In this document: positions 1 through 8,184 of the stretch, one piece after another
How the letters are laid out: each line of letters begins with the position of its first letter
How positions within the stretch are numbered: the first letter of the stretch is position 1
Origin: Glaciecola sp. UBA983
Lineage (GTDB): Bacteria > Pseudomonadota > Gammaproteobacteria > Enterobacterales > Alteromonadaceae
Assembly (NCBI GenBank): GCA_002292215.1
Contig: DBBN01000092.1
Coordinates: 1-12,628 of the forward strand
DNA: 12,628 nucleotides
Reading direction: 5' to 3'
Position numbers and translations under genes: made by a program
The notes under the pieces: generated by a model
Told to the model about the DNA's origin: nothing
Databases searched by the model: none
What the model saw: the letters and a program-made list of their open reading frames with translations, nothing else

Positions 1-144
1 ACAGGTCGTAAATTTTTGACAAATATCTTGCATATGGGCGGCAGTAAAGAGCCGATGGAATTGTTTGTTAATTTTAAAGGGCGAGAGCCAAGCGTAGATG
101 CGCTATTGCGTCATAGCGGTATTAGTAGCGTCGCTGCAGCATAA
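1..144 (+). CDS. prlC: Oligopeptidase A, C-terminal end (5' part outside window)
   Basis: The last 47 codons of a gene that enters from the left edge, read in frame 1 and ending in TAA at 142-144. The residues include MGGSKEPMELF followed by GREPSVDALLRHSGI, which match what I know of the C-terminus of the M3-family zinc metallopeptidase oligopeptidase A (OpdA/PrlC; E. coli ends similarly with a GGS-EPM-LF segment and GREPQ). OpdA is a cytoplasmic enzyme that degrades peptides, including cleaved signal peptides. The HEXXH catalytic motif lies upstream, outside the window, so activity cannot be judged here. The gene converges on the (-) strand glycosylase gene with only 16 bp between the stop codons. 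Confidence 0.85.
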   Translation, partial: TGRKFLTNILHMGGSKEPMELFVNFKGREPSVDALLRHSGISSVAAA

Positions 145-151
145 GCCGATT

Positions 152-172
152 GGGATGGTGTTATGCCATCCC
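152..172. repeat. Perfect inverted repeat between converging genes (possible hairpin)
   Basis: GGGATGG at 152-158 and CCATCCC at 166-172 form a perfect 7-bp stem with a 7-nt loop. It lies in the gap between the converging prlC and Tag-family genes and runs into the last codons of the latter. Neither strand shows a T-run after the stem, so it is not a canonical intrinsic terminator. It could still protect or delimit both 3' ends. Confidence 0.35.
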
Positions 173-850
173 TGCCACATTGTCACCTGTCGCATAGGCA
201 ATGGTTTGACTTATCTCTTGCAAACTCAAACCGGATTCTTTGCGCCATTGATTAAAAGCATTTTGGATCGTCGACAAACTGCGTTTGCTATTTAACCCAC
301 CATCAATCAGTTTGTGTGCTCTAAAATAGGCTTCAATATCACGTGATAAAATAAACGTGTCTTTGCCTACAGCGCGGAGTGCGTAGGGGCCGGTATTGCC
401 ACCTAAGCGTGCACCGTGTTGTTTTAGGTAAGCCCATAGACCGATTGTGTCTTCGGCAGGCCAATCAGCGAGCCATTGACCGACAGAGCCATGCGCTTGA
501 ACAATATCATGAAGCATAAACGCATTATCTCTAATCGTACGGACTTTATTTAAGTTGCGAATGATTTTCGGGTCTGTTGCCTTTTTCTCCAGCATATCAT
601 CCGGCATCATCATTAGTTTGTTGATATCAAAGTGCCAGAATACCTCTTCAAAATCAGGCCATTTATTTCTGACGACACGCCATACAAAACCAGATTGAAA
701 GACTTTTTTGGACATTTCAGACAATATTTCATTGCTAGGGGTTTCTGCCAGTTGCCGATGAGACTTGGGTTGCGATAGAAGGAGAGTTAGCATTGCTTCA
801 CTGCCTTTGCGTTGTGCAGCTCGGCTATATATTGTGTGAAACTTTTCCAT
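161..850 (-). CDS. DNA-3-methyladenine glycosylase I (Tag) family protein, divergent form
   Basis: A 229-residue protein resembling the Tag/COG2818 family, helix-hairpin-helix enzymes that excise alkylated bases such as 3-methyladenine from DNA. The family core is visible: FQSGFVW near residues 51-57, FEEVFWHFD near 67-75, then PKIIRNLNKVRTIRDNA near 94-110. It closes with a hairpin-like segment, GARLGGNTGPYALRAVGKD, near 146-164. It differs from E. coli Tag. The protein has no cysteine at all, so the N-terminal Cys/His and C-terminal His/Cys zinc ligands are absent, and the base-recognition Glu (E38 of E. coli Tag) aligns with Lys49. An aspartate in TFILSRDIEAYF (Asp171) sits where HhH-GPD glycosylases carry their catalytic Asp. 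The start at 850 has GAGG about 5-6 nt upstream. Family membership is fairly secure; the exact substrate is not. Confidence 0.75.
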   Translation of the reverse strand: MEKFHTIYSRAAQRKGSEAMLTLLLSQPKSHRQLAETPSNEILSEMSKKVFQSGFVWRVVRNKWPDFEEVFWHFDINKLMMMPDDMLEKKATDPKIIRNLNKVRTIRDNAFMLHDIVQAHGSVGQWLADWPAEDTIGLWAYLKQHGARLGGNTGPYALRAVGKDTFILSRDIEAYFRAHKLIDGGLNSKRSLSTIQNAFNQWRKESGLSLQEISQTIAYATGDNVAGMA

Positions 851-1084
851 TTGAACCTCGTTGTTATAATTAGTCTTAAATGCTATTTTTAGTTAATTGT
901 TATTTTGCAGTAAGATTGACGCAATATAATAGATAAGATACCGAGTTTCAGATCAATTTTAAATACTTTATTTTAAAGCACTACTTGTGTAATATTTCGC
1001 ACATGATTTATGGGTTCCACACTTATAAACAAGCACGTTCATACGGAGTGCTTTCGTCAGTTTTACCTTCTAAGGAACGCCAAA
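851..1084. promoter_or_regulatory. Divergent spacer between the Tag-family gene and ubiE
   Basis: 234 bp without a gene, AT-rich, which must hold promoters for both directions. On the plus strand TATAAT at 925-930 is an exact -10 consensus, but the bases about 17 bp upstream (TTTTGC at 903-908) are a poor -35. A second option is TTGTGT at 985-990 with TTTATG at 1007-1012, preceded by TG as in an extended -10 (16-bp spacing). On the minus strand TATAAC (868-863) could be a -10 close to the glycosylase start. I cannot choose among these by eye. The ubiE reading frame stays open up to 1010, but the start there lacks a ribosome-binding site. Confidence 0.4.
1031..1053 (+). repeat. Short inverted repeat in the ubiE leader
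   Basis: AAGCAC (1031-1036) and GTGCTT (1048-1053) are perfectly complementary and flank an 11-nt loop, just upstream of the ubiE ribosome-binding site at 1072-1076. If transcribed it would form a weak 6-bp hairpin 18 nt before the AAGGA. It could be a structural element or chance; no known riboswitch class is recognised. Confidence 0.25.
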
Positions 1085-1855
1085 ATGGCAGAGAATCAGT
1101 CAAGTAGTCAGCCAAGTAATCAAACACATTTTGGCTTTAAACAAGTCGACGAAGATCAAAAAGAATCAATGGTTGCAGAAGTATTTCATTCTGTTGCTGC
1201 AAAATATGATGTGATGAATGATGTCATGTCACTGGGTATTCATCGCATTTGGAAACGATATACAATAGATTGCTCAGGTGCACGAAAAGGGCATCACATC
1301 CTTGATTTAGCCGGTGGAACGGGTGATTTAACTGCTAAATTTTCACGTATTGTTGGATCTGAGGGCTCGGTAACCTTGTCCGATATCAATCCTTCTATGC
1401 TCGAAGTAGGCAAAGATAAACTCCGAGATATGGGCTTGGTCGACAACATCAAATACGTCGAAGCCAATGCTGAAACCTTGCCATTTCCAGATAACTCCTT
1501 TGATATTGTGACGATGGCATTTGGTTTACGTAATGTGACACATAAAGAAAATGCTTTGGCATCTATTTTTAGAGTGCTCAAGCCTGGTGGTCGTTTGTTA
1601 GTACTTGAGTTTTCCAAGCCGACGTCTACCGTCCTTGAAAAGATTTACGATACGTATTCATTTCATTTATTACCAAAGATGGGTAAATTAGTGGCGAATG
1701 ATGAAGATTCTTATCGCTATTTAGCAGAGTCAATTCGTATGCATCCAGACCAAGATACGTTGGAGAAAATGATGCAAGATGCTGGTTTTGAGGGGACTTC
1801 CTACACTAATTTAACCGGCGGCATTGTTGCGTTGCATCGTGGATTTAAATATTAA
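1085..1855 (+). CDS. ubiE: Ubiquinone/menaquinone biosynthesis C-methyltransferase UbiE
   Basis: A 256-residue class I SAM-dependent methyltransferase that C-methylates the benzoquinol intermediate of ubiquinone synthesis and demethylmenaquinol in menaquinone synthesis. The N-terminal signature THFGF...[14 protein letters not shown] spans about 14-46. The SAM-binding loop LDLAGGTGD is at 73-81, [14 protein letters not shown] at 127-140, FGLRNV at 146-151 and [15 protein letters not shown] at 165-179. [12 protein letters not shown] follows near the C-terminus. Length fits the family (251 in E. coli). I place the start at the ATG at 1085 because AAGGA lies 8 nt upstream and the residues then align with the E. 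coli N-terminus; an upstream in-frame ATG at 1010 would add 25 residues without family support. First gene of ubiE-ubiJ-ubiB; its stop overlaps the ubiJ start by one base (TAATG). Confidence 0.97.
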   Translation: MAENQSSSQPSNQTHFGFKQVDEDQKESMVAEVFHSVAAKYDVMNDVMSLGIHRIWKRYTIDCSGARKGHHILDLAGGTGDLTAKFSRIVGSEGSVTLSDINPSMLEVGKDKLRDMGLVDNIKYVEANAETLPFPDNSFDIVTMAFGLRNVTHKENALASIFRVLKPGGRLLVLEFSKPTSTVLEKIYDTYSFHLLPKMGKLVANDEDSYRYLAESIRMHPDQDTLEKMMQDAGFEGTSYTNLTGGIVALHRGFKY

Positions 1856-2514
1856 TGCCGCTTAAACAATTTATATCAGGGGTCGCCGAATTTAGTGCCA
1901 ATGAAGTCTTGCAGTTGGATAGCGAATATCAAACGTACTTACAGCCTTTATCCGGTAAATCGTTAGCACTGACATTATTACCTATCGAACAAACGATCCA
2001 GTTGCAATTTACTGATTCTCGGATTGACATTTTGTTGCCAAATAATCGTGCTGATGACGTTGGCAGTGAAATTGGCAGTGAAGTTGACAGTGATTGCCAT
2101 TTGACTATCCAGCTTTCAGCATTGTCGCAATTACGTGATACCAACCAACTCACTACGTTAATCAAACAAGATAAATTAGATATTAAAGGTGATTTAAGTG
2201 TCGCTCAACATTTGAGTGCATTGGTCAATGGCTTAGATTTAGATCTAACTGAGATTTTAACTAATAAAATTGGCGATGTTCCGGCGCATAGCATCATGGG
2301 AACGGCGTCGGCAGTTGTCAATTATGTAAAATATGTCAAACAGCATTTTGACATCACGCTTGGCGAGGCATTAATAGAAGAAAAGCAGTTAGTTGCTTCA
2401 CCATTGGCACTGGCTAATTTTAGTGATGAGGTGACTGATACTCGCTATTGGTGTGACAGATTGGCTGCTCGATTAGCGATTTTAGAAAAAAAACAACTTG
2501 CAGGTGATAAGTAA
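1855..2514 (+). CDS. ubiJ: Ubiquinone biosynthesis accessory factor UbiJ (SCP2 domain)
   Basis: A 219-residue protein in the position of ubiJ (yigP), between ubiE and ubiB. The family has an N-terminal SCP2-like lipid-binding domain and helps assemble the soluble Ubi complex, binding ubiquinone intermediates. The central segment [38 protein letters not shown] (about 87-124, quoted in parts as [12 protein letters not shown] and LDIKGDL) aligns with the E. coli LRDRQQLTALIRSGELEVQGDI region. The C-terminus ([12 protein letters not shown]) is a short amphipathic helix or coiled coil, as expected. The N-terminus MPLKQFISG resembles E. coli MPFKPLVTAG, supporting the ATG at 1855, which has no clear ribosome-binding site of its own and is probably translated by coupling to ubiE. 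It is longer than E. coli UbiJ (201 residues), partly because of a small repeat insertion at 2059-2094. Confidence 0.9.
   Translation: MPLKQFISGVAEFSANEVLQLDSEYQTYLQPLSGKSLALTLLPIEQTIQLQFTDSRIDILLPNNRADDVGSEIGSEVDSDCHLTIQLSALSQLRDTNQLTTLIKQDKLDIKGDLSVAQHLSALVNGLDLDLTEILTNKIGDVPAHSIMGTASAVVNYVKYVKQHFDITLGEALIEEKQLVASPLALANFSDEVTDTRYWCDRLAARLAILEKKQLAGDK
2059..2094 (+). repeat. Three tandem 12-bp repeats inside ubiJ
   Basis: Three in-frame 12-bp units, GTTGGCAGTGAA, ATTGGCAGTGAA and GTTGACAGTGAT, encode a low-complexity acidic stretch reading [12 protein letters not shown] in the middle of the SCP2-like domain. E. coli UbiJ has no counterpart as far as I recall. The likely origin is local duplication in a surface loop; copy number could vary between strains. 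Confidence 0.7.
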
Positions 2515-2515
2515 C

Positions 2516-4153
2516 ATGGCGTCTAAACGGTTTTATCAGATTGCAAAAGTTGTACTTCAATTTGGTTTGGATGACTTAATTCCAGGCCATTGGATCCCTT
2601 GGTATGCCAAAGCGGGTAGGTATTCTTTGTTCTGGCTGCGTAATCGCCATACCGATAAATCAAGAGGGCAACGCGCGCGTTTAGCCTTAGAAACGTTAGG
2701 TCCGGTATTTATCAAATTTGGTCAGATGCTGTCGACGCGACGTGATTTGATCCCCGCTGATATTGCTGATGAACTCGCAATTTTACAAGACCATGTCATT
2801 CCATTTGATGGCAAAATTGCTGAAGCGACGATCCTTGCATCCCTCAATATTGCTGCCATAGAGGAAATCTTCACTGATTTTGATTCAGTCCCTCTGGCAT
2901 CGGCGTCGATTGCCCAAGTCCATACTGCGAAGTTAAAAGACAGAGGTGACGAAGTCGTCATAAAAGTAATTCGCCCAGGGATCGAGCCGATTATTGAATC
3001 AGATGTTGAATTACTGCGCAGTATCGCGACGGTAGTTCAAAAATGGTTGCCGGACGGCAAACGCATGCGGCCGGTTGAAGTGGTTGAAGAATATCAAAAA
3101 ACTATTTTTGATGAACTTGATTTGGTGCGAGAATCTACCAATGGGATGGCGATTAAGCATAATTTTTCTGATTCTAAAGCGCTGTATGTACCGCATTTTT
3201 ATACTGAATATTGTACGCGAGATGTCATTGTTATTGAACGTATATACGGTATTCCGGTGTCAGATAAAGCTGCCTTGTTAGCACAAGGTACGGATATGAA
3301 AAAACTAGCAGAACGTGGTGTGGAAGTCTTTTTCACACAGGTCTTCCGCGATAGTTTGTTCCATGCGGATATGCATCCGGGAAACATTTTTGTCAGTACC
3401 CAAAGACCGGAGGACCCTTATTACATTGGGATTGATTACGGGATTGTAGGGACGTTAAATGCTCAAGATAAGCATTACTTAGCAGCCAACTTTATTGCAT
3501 TTTTTAATCGTGATTATCGTAAGGTTGCTGAATTACATGTGGATTCTGGTTGGGTGCCAATGGATACCAATGTCGATGATTTAGAAATGGCGATATGCTC
3601 AGTCTGTGATCCGATTTTTCAAAAACCATTAGATGAAATCTCGTTTGGGCATGTATTGTTGCAGTTATTTAATACCGCAAGACGATTTAATATGGTGGTT
3701 CAACCCCAACTGGTGTTACTGCAAAAAACGTTATTGTATGTTGAAGGACTCGGTCGTCATTTATACCCGCAGTTAGATTTGTGGTCGACGGCGAAGCCTT
3801 TTTTAGAAAATTGGATGAATGAACAGATTGGCTTTAAAGCGTTTTATACTAAAATAAAAAATAACGCACCATTTTGGGCTGAAAAATTACCCGATATGCC
3901 TGATCTGATATTCAATACACTGAGTCAACTCAAAACGTTACCTGAGCTTCAGCATAAGCAGTTTACTGAACTTAAAGCGCAACAGTTAGCGAACCAAAAA
4001 TCTACATTGTACGGGATGATCGGCTCGACTTGTTTCGTGATTGGAGTATTGCTAGTGTTTAACGCAATGCCGATTTATTATGAATTGGTTGCGTTTGCTG
4101 TGGGTGGGATATTTTGGTTTAAAGCCTTGTCAAAGCTGATTCAAAAAGATTAA
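2516..4153 (+). CDS. ubiB: Ubiquinone biosynthesis ATPase/kinase-like protein UbiB
   Basis: A 545-residue member of the UbiB/ADCK/COQ8 atypical kinase-like family, membrane-anchored and needed for ubiquinone synthesis, probably through ATPase activity on the Ubi complex or its lipid intermediates. Family hallmarks are present: the KxGQ motif ([11 protein letters not shown], 67-77), the alanine-rich loop ([10 protein letters not shown], 127-136), the nucleotide-site lysine in EVVIKV (Lys150), the catalytic-loop motif HADMHPGN (283-290) and IDYG (306-309) replacing DFG. Two C-terminal transmembrane segments lie about 501-517 and 522-538. The ATG at 2516 is preferred to the in-frame TTG at 2498: AGGTGA at 2502-2507 is 8 nt upstream and the length matches E. 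coli (546). One base separates it from the ubiJ stop. Its TAA interlocks with the stop of the converging gene (TTAA at 4150-4153). Confidence 0.97.
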   Translation: MASKRFYQIAKVVLQFGLDDLIPGHWIPWYAKAGRYSLFWLRNRHTDKSRGQRARLALETLGPVFIKFGQMLSTRRDLIPADIADELAILQDHVIPFDGKIAEATILASLNIAAIEEIFTDFDSVPLASASIAQVHTAKLKDRGDEVVIKVIRPGIEPIIESDVELLRSIATVVQKWLPDGKRMRPVEVVEEYQKTIFDELDLVRESTNGMAIKHNFSDSKALYVPHFYTEYCTRDVIVIERIYGIPVSDKAALLAQGTDMKKLAERGVEVFFTQVFRDSLFHADMHPGNIFVSTQRPEDPYYIGIDYGIVGTLNAQDKHYLAANFIAFFNRDYRKVAELHVDSGWVPMDTNVDDLEMAICSVCDPIFQKPLDEISFGHVLLQLFNTARRFNMVVQPQLVLLQKTLLYVEGLGRHLYPQLDLWSTAKPFLENWMNEQIGFKAFYTKIKNNAPFWAEKLPDMPDLIFNTLSQLKTLPELQHKQFTELKAQQLANQKSTLYGMIGSTCFVIGVLLVFNAMPIYYELVAFAVGGIFWFKALSKLIQKD

Positions 4154-5109
4154 AACTGATACATGTGGTCTTTGCCATAAAAGGCCTCAAAGCGCAGAGC
4201 TAAACCATATGAAGGTTCGAAATCTTCTTTATCGAGCCATAAAATAAAGGGCTCAACTTCAAAAAATAACCATTTACGTAGCGGGTTACTTCTAAGTTTT
4301 GCGCTTAGATAAACCTGCTCAGTATGATTATTGGGCTCGGTTAATCCCTGAATATAAAAGGTATATACCAGCGTAGATTGCAAATCTAAACGAAAGTATC
4401 GTTGTGCTTCAATATGCCATTTAAATTCATTACGTTTGTCAGAGTAATGCCAGCGGTGACTTAGTTTATCTAGCTTTTGACCATCGTGTTCAAACAACAC
4501 TGATGCGCCAATTTCAGCACCTAGATGATCGCGGTTATAGTAATGCAATTGGGTGTCGTAGAGTAAATTCGTTTTATTATCGATATTATACAAATCGCGA
4601 TACGTGGCTCGGGCAAAGACTTGATCGCGCCGACCAAATCCAACACGGTAAGAGACATTATCAAATCGGGGACTATAAAAGCGTAAGGCTAGGGTGGTAG
4701 ATTGCTGACGATTGTCAATCTCACGACTCGCTTTAACGGAATTATCTAGCGTGCCGTCATCATCATCACTTAATAAGAGATCGACTTTGTTGGTGAGTGA
4801 CGGTAATGAAAATTTGATTTTGAAACGGGTATCAAATTCTCCGAAATTTCTGCTGCGTGGCTCCCAACCAAGACGAATTTTACCAGAAGCACCCGCTTGA
4901 CTCGATTGGGTTGGGGCGTCGATAAACCACTGATCAATAGCTTGTGCTTGAAAGTTAAAAGTATTGGTGATGTTTTGTTGCCATCGGTCAACCCAGATTT
5001 GCTCAGAGGTTATCGATTCATTTCCTGCAGTGGATTGCGCATGTACCCAGCCTGATGCAAATGCCCACATCAAGAGTGTATAAATAATGCTGTTTGATAA
5101 TTTTTTCAT
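4150..5109 (-). CDS. Predicted outer-membrane beta-barrel protein, function unknown
   Basis: A 319-residue protein I do not recognise by name. Residues 1-24 form a Sec signal peptide: KK at 2-3, hydrophobic core [15 protein letters not shown], cleavage likely after VHA. The mature part is rich in alternating hydrophobic/polar segments with many Tyr, Phe and Trp, for example [11 protein letters not shown] (92-102), VSYRVGFG (152-159), [10 protein letters not shown] (247-256) and [12 protein letters not shown] (281-292). It ends KDHMYQF, a terminal-Phe signal typical of BAM-inserted barrels. An Asp-rich stretch, [10 protein letters not shown], lies near 114-123, probably in a loop. The start at 5109 has GTGAG 3 nt upstream. 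It lies between ubiB and tatA on the opposite strand, so it is its own transcription unit. Predicted barrel topology is an inference from composition; substrate and role are unknown. Confidence 0.75.
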   Translation of the reverse strand: MKKLSNSIIYTLLMWAFASGWVHAQSTAGNESITSEQIWVDRWQQNITNTFNFQAQAIDQWFIDAPTQSSQAGASGKIRLGWEPRSRNFGEFDTRFKIKFSLPSLTNKVDLLLSDDDDGTLDNSVKASREIDNRQQSTTLALRFYSPRFDNVSYRVGFGRRDQVFARATYRDLYNIDNKTNLLYDTQLHYYNRDHLGAEIGASVLFEHDGQKLDKLSHRWHYSDKRNEFKWHIEAQRYFRLDLQSTLVYTFYIQGLTEPNNHTEQVYLSAKLRSNPLRKWLFFEVEPFILWLDKEDFEPSYGLALRFEAFYGKDHMYQF

Positions 5110-5180
5110 GCACTCACTTTAATTCAAGAATAAAACTGTCGATACATCATTTATCGCATGTAATCTAAAACGCTTTATCT

Positions 5181-5200
5181 TATACTTGGACACAAGTATA
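5181..5200. promoter_or_regulatory. 20-bp perfect dyad with TATACT on both strands
   Basis: TATACTTG, GACA, CAAGTATA: 8-bp arms around a 4-bp spacer. The size and symmetry fit a dimeric regulator's operator, and each arm also presents a near-consensus -10 hexamer, so it may combine divergent promoter elements and an operator. The regulator is not identifiable. Confidence 0.45.
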
Positions 5201-5207
5201 GAATCTT

Positions 5208-5232
5208 TCAGTTTGATACACAATGAAACTGA
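5208..5232. repeat. Second dyad upstream of tatA
   Basis: TCAGTTT (5208-5214) and AAACTGA (5226-5232) are perfect 7-bp arms with an 11-bp spacer, starting 7 bp after the first dyad and ending 16 bp before the tatA ribosome-binding site. It could be a second protein-binding site or a hairpin in the tatA leader; the AT-rich arms make the RNA structure weak. Confidence 0.35.
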
Positions 5233-5261
5233 TTTTAAGAAATGATTAAAAGGAACCAATT

Positions 5262-5510
5262 ATGGGTGGCATTAGTATCTGGAGCTTGTTGTTAATTGCA
5301 TTGATCGTAATTTTGTTATTTGGCACGGGCAAACTAAAAACCTTAGGTGCTGATTTAGGCGGCGCGATTAAAGGCTTTAAAAAAGCGGTCAATGATGACT
5401 CTTCTGTGGAAAAAAACTCAGCAGATGCTGATTTTACTCCGGAGCAAATTAGCACTAAAGCTGAGGAGCCGGTCAATAGCAAAGCTTCTCAGGAAGTGAA
5501 AAAAGACTAA
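5262..5510 (+). CDS. tatA: Sec-independent (Tat) translocase subunit TatA
   Basis: An 82-residue TatA, the subunit that polymerises to form the transient passage for folded proteins carrying twin-arginine signals across the inner membrane. It has the expected build: a short periplasmic N-terminus MGGISIW, one transmembrane helix (about 6-20), the FGTGKLK hinge (20-26), an amphipathic helix to about 43 ([14 protein letters not shown]), then a charged disordered tail. The MGGISIW start and FG...KL hinge separate it from TatB. AAAGGA lies 7 nt before the ATG. It is the first gene of the tat run, two bases before tatB, downstream of a dyad-rich spacer. Confidence 0.96.
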   Translation: MGGISIWSLLLIALIVILLFGTGKLKTLGADLGGAIKGFKKAVNDDSSVEKNSADADFTPEQISTKAEEPVNSKASQEVKKD

Positions 5511-5512
5511 TC

Positions 5513-5815
5513 ATGTTTGATATTGGCTTTTGGGAGTTACTCGTCATTGGTGTCATGGCGTTACTGATTTTAGGGCCTGAACGGTTGCCAGGGGCGATTC
5601 GTAGCACCATGCGTGTGGTTCGAGGGGTGAAACAAACCGCCAATGGGTTTAAAACAGAAGTCGAAGAGCAGCTGCGGATCCATGAATTGCATGAAAACCT
5701 TAAAAAAGCAGAGCAACAAGGTCTAAATGATCTTGACCCAACACTTCAAAAAAGTGTCGATGAACTCAAAGCCGCTGCCGCTTCGGTTCAACAACCATAC
5801 AAAAAAGATAAGTAA
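5513..5815 (+). CDS. tatB: Tat translocase subunit TatB (short form)
   Basis: A 100-residue TatB, which joins TatC in the receptor that binds twin-arginine signal peptides. Its features are the N-terminus MFDIGFWELL with the conserved Glu8, a transmembrane helix to about residue 20, the LGPERLP motif at 20-26, then an amphipathic helix (IRSTMRVVRGVKQ) and a charged helical segment. It is markedly shorter than E. coli TatB (171 residues), lacking most of the variable C-terminal tail. The known essential part is N-terminal, so it is probably functional. The stop codon is clean and tatC begins 3 bp later. Translation probably depends on coupling, as no strong ribosome-binding site precedes the ATG. 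Confidence 0.95.
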   Translation: MFDIGFWELLVIGVMALLILGPERLPGAIRSTMRVVRGVKQTANGFKTEVEEQLRIHELHENLKKAEQQGLNDLDPTLQKSVDELKAAAASVQQPYKKDK

Positions 5816-5818
5816 TCT

Positions 5819-6547
5819 ATGACCACTCAACAAGGGTTAATTTCACATCTGATTGAGTTACGTAGTCGAATTTTGAAGATGCTAGTAAGTGTGTTGTTGA
5901 TCTTTGTTGTGTTAACTCCGTTTGCTCAGGATATCTATCATATTTTGGCGCAACCGTTATTGAATGCATTGCCTGAAGGGGCGAGTATGATTGCAACAGA
6001 TGTTGCGTCGCCATTTTTAGCACCGTTTAAACTCACACTCGTCGTCGCTTTTTTTATCGCCATACCCTATATTTTGTATCATATTTGGGGCTTCATCGCT
6101 CCAGCCTTGTACCGCAATGAAAAAAAACTGATCGCGCCGTTATTATTTTCTAGTTCGTTACTTTTTTACGCGGGTATGGCGTTTGCTTACTTCGTGCTAT
6201 TTCCGGTCGCGTTTGCATTTTTAACCAGCTTTGCACCTGAAGGGGTCGTTGTCAGCACTGATATCAGTAGCTATTTGAGTTTCGTTTTGACTATTTTCTT
6301 TGCGTTTGGTATTGCCTTTGAGATCCCGATTGCGATTATTTTATTATGTTGGACAGGCGTGACCACCCCGCAACAATTACGTCAAAAACGTCCTTATGTG
6401 ATTGTGGGCGCGTTCGTTGTCGGTATGTTACTGACTCCCCCAGATGTGATATCACAGGTGTTACTTGCGATCCCAATGTGGATTTTATTTGAAGTTGGGG
6501 TCATTATTGGTAGTATTTATGCCAAACCAGCACCAGTGATAAATTAA
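5819..6547 (+). CDS. tatC: Tat translocase subunit TatC
   Basis: A 242-residue, six-span inner-membrane protein that recognises the twin-arginine signal peptide and organises the translocase. Recognised features are HLIELRSR at 10-17 (the N-terminal cytoplasmic motif), [12 protein letters not shown] at 92-103 with the signal-binding Glu101, the segment [16 protein letters not shown] at 114-129, EIP at 168-170, and TPPD at 206-209. The spans are hydrophobic throughout and length is near the E. coli protein (258). The gene sits 3 bp after tatB. No tatD follows, unlike E. coli; a small secreted protein gene comes 17 bp later. Confidence 0.97.
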   Translation: MTTQQGLISHLIELRSRILKMLVSVLLIFVVLTPFAQDIYHILAQPLLNALPEGASMIATDVASPFLAPFKLTLVVAFFIAIPYILYHIWGFIAPALYRNEKKLIAPLLFSSSLLFYAGMAFAYFVLFPVAFAFLTSFAPEGVVVSTDISSYLSFVLTIFFAFGIAFEIPIAIILLCWTGVTTPQQLRQKRPYVIVGAFVVGMLLTPPDVISQVLLAIPMWILFEVGVIIGSIYAKPAPVIN

Positions 6548-6564
6548 CTAAAGAGTAGCTAAAC

Positions 6565-7140
6565 ATGACAAACACACACAATAATACCTCACTAGGCCTT
6601 TCGAGTTGGACCATTATGCTGAGTGTTATCAGTATATTGTCAATTAGTGCCTCAGTGCATGCTGCCGCGCCGTCGGTCAAAGAGGCGTTAGAAAAATGTG
6701 CTCAACAAACTAACAGCCTACAACGTTTGGTTTGTTATGATCGCATCAGCGCTCAGCTAAACGATTATGATGATTATTCACCTGAGACCGTTATCGCTGT
6801 GCAGACTCCACCTATTGCGCCTCATCTTCCATCCGCCGTAATGCCTGTAGCAGTCTTATCAGCGCCAGCCAATGCAGAGACAGATTCTGTTGCAAGTTTT
6901 GGTCAAGAAGTAGCAACGGAAGATTCGATGGTAGCGACGATAGCTGCTGTGAATATAGGTAGTAACAACCTCATGACGATTACATTAAACAATGGTCAAG
7001 TGTGGCAACAAACCAAATCTGAAGACCGTGCCCGCCTATCGGAACAACAGGTCGTGACCTTAGAAAAAGGCTTTTTTGGTGCGATTTATTTATCGGCTGA
7101 AGGCAGTAATCGTCGTGTTGCTGTGAAGCGATTGAAATAA
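6565..7140 (+). CDS. Secreted CYD-motif protein, resembling the TagO/VasI family, function unknown
   Basis: A 191-residue exported protein. A signal peptide covers about 1-33 (hydrophobic WTIMLSVISILSISAS, cleavage likely after VHA). It is followed by the pattern C-x11-C in EKCAQQTNSLQRLVCYDR (Cys45, Cys57), typical of small periplasmic proteins of the VasI/TagO type, where the cysteines may pair. A Pro/Ala-rich linker spans about 74-105. FGQE (112-115) then precedes a compact C-terminal domain with ITLNNGQVWQQT (139-150) and LEKGFFGAIYLS (166-177). TagO is named from type VI secretion loci, but no such genes are here and many similar proteins occur elsewhere, so I infer no type VI role. It sits between tatC (17 bp) and hemB (21 bp), probably co-transcribed. 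The signal lacks a twin Arg, so Sec export is likely. Confidence 0.7.
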   Translation: MTNTHNNTSLGLSSWTIMLSVISILSISASVHAAAPSVKEALEKCAQQTNSLQRLVCYDRISAQLNDYDDYSPETVIAVQTPPIAPHLPSAVMPVAVLSAPANAETDSVASFGQEVATEDSMVATIAAVNIGSNNLMTITLNNGQVWQQTKSEDRARLSEQQVVTLEKGFFGAIYLSAEGSNRRVAVKRLK

Positions 7141-7152
7141 CCAAATTTATAA

Positions 7153-8172
<1,020 letters not shown>

Positions 8173-8184
8173 AGCTATATAACG

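Larger units (their letters stand above)
5110..5261. promoter_or_regulatory. Divergent promoter region for the barrel gene and tatABC
   Basis: 152 bp between outward-facing genes, containing two perfect inverted repeats, annotated separately. For the barrel gene, TATACT on the minus strand (5200-5195) lies 17 bp from TTGTGT (5223-5218), a plausible sigma70-type pair. For tatA the mirror TATACT (5181-5186) lacks a good -35. The tatA ribosome-binding site AAAGGA is at 5249-5254, 7 nt before its ATG. Promoter assignments are visual only. Confidence 0.45.

Noticed and set aside
98..295. 65-codon open frame on the plus strand
   Set aside because: It spans the end of prlC out of frame and the antisense of the glycosylase gene; no ribosome-binding site or family features.
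916..944. TTGACG as a -35 for ubiE
   Set aside because: At 15-17 bp downstream the hexamers (GATACC, TACCGA) are poor -10 boxes, and the exact TATAAT at 925 is too close to pair with it.
1010..1084. 25-codon upstream extension of ubiE from the ATG at 1010
   Set aside because: No ribosome-binding site before 1010, no similarity to the UbiE N-terminus, and a strong AAGGA 8 nt before the ATG at 1085.
2498..2515. TTG start for ubiB inside ubiJ
   Set aside because: The ATG at 2516 has AGGTGA at a good distance and gives the expected family length.
6565..7140. A type VI secretion locus, suggested by the TagO/VasI resemblance
   Set aside because: No other type VI component occurs in the window, and the CYD motif is found in many unrelated contexts.
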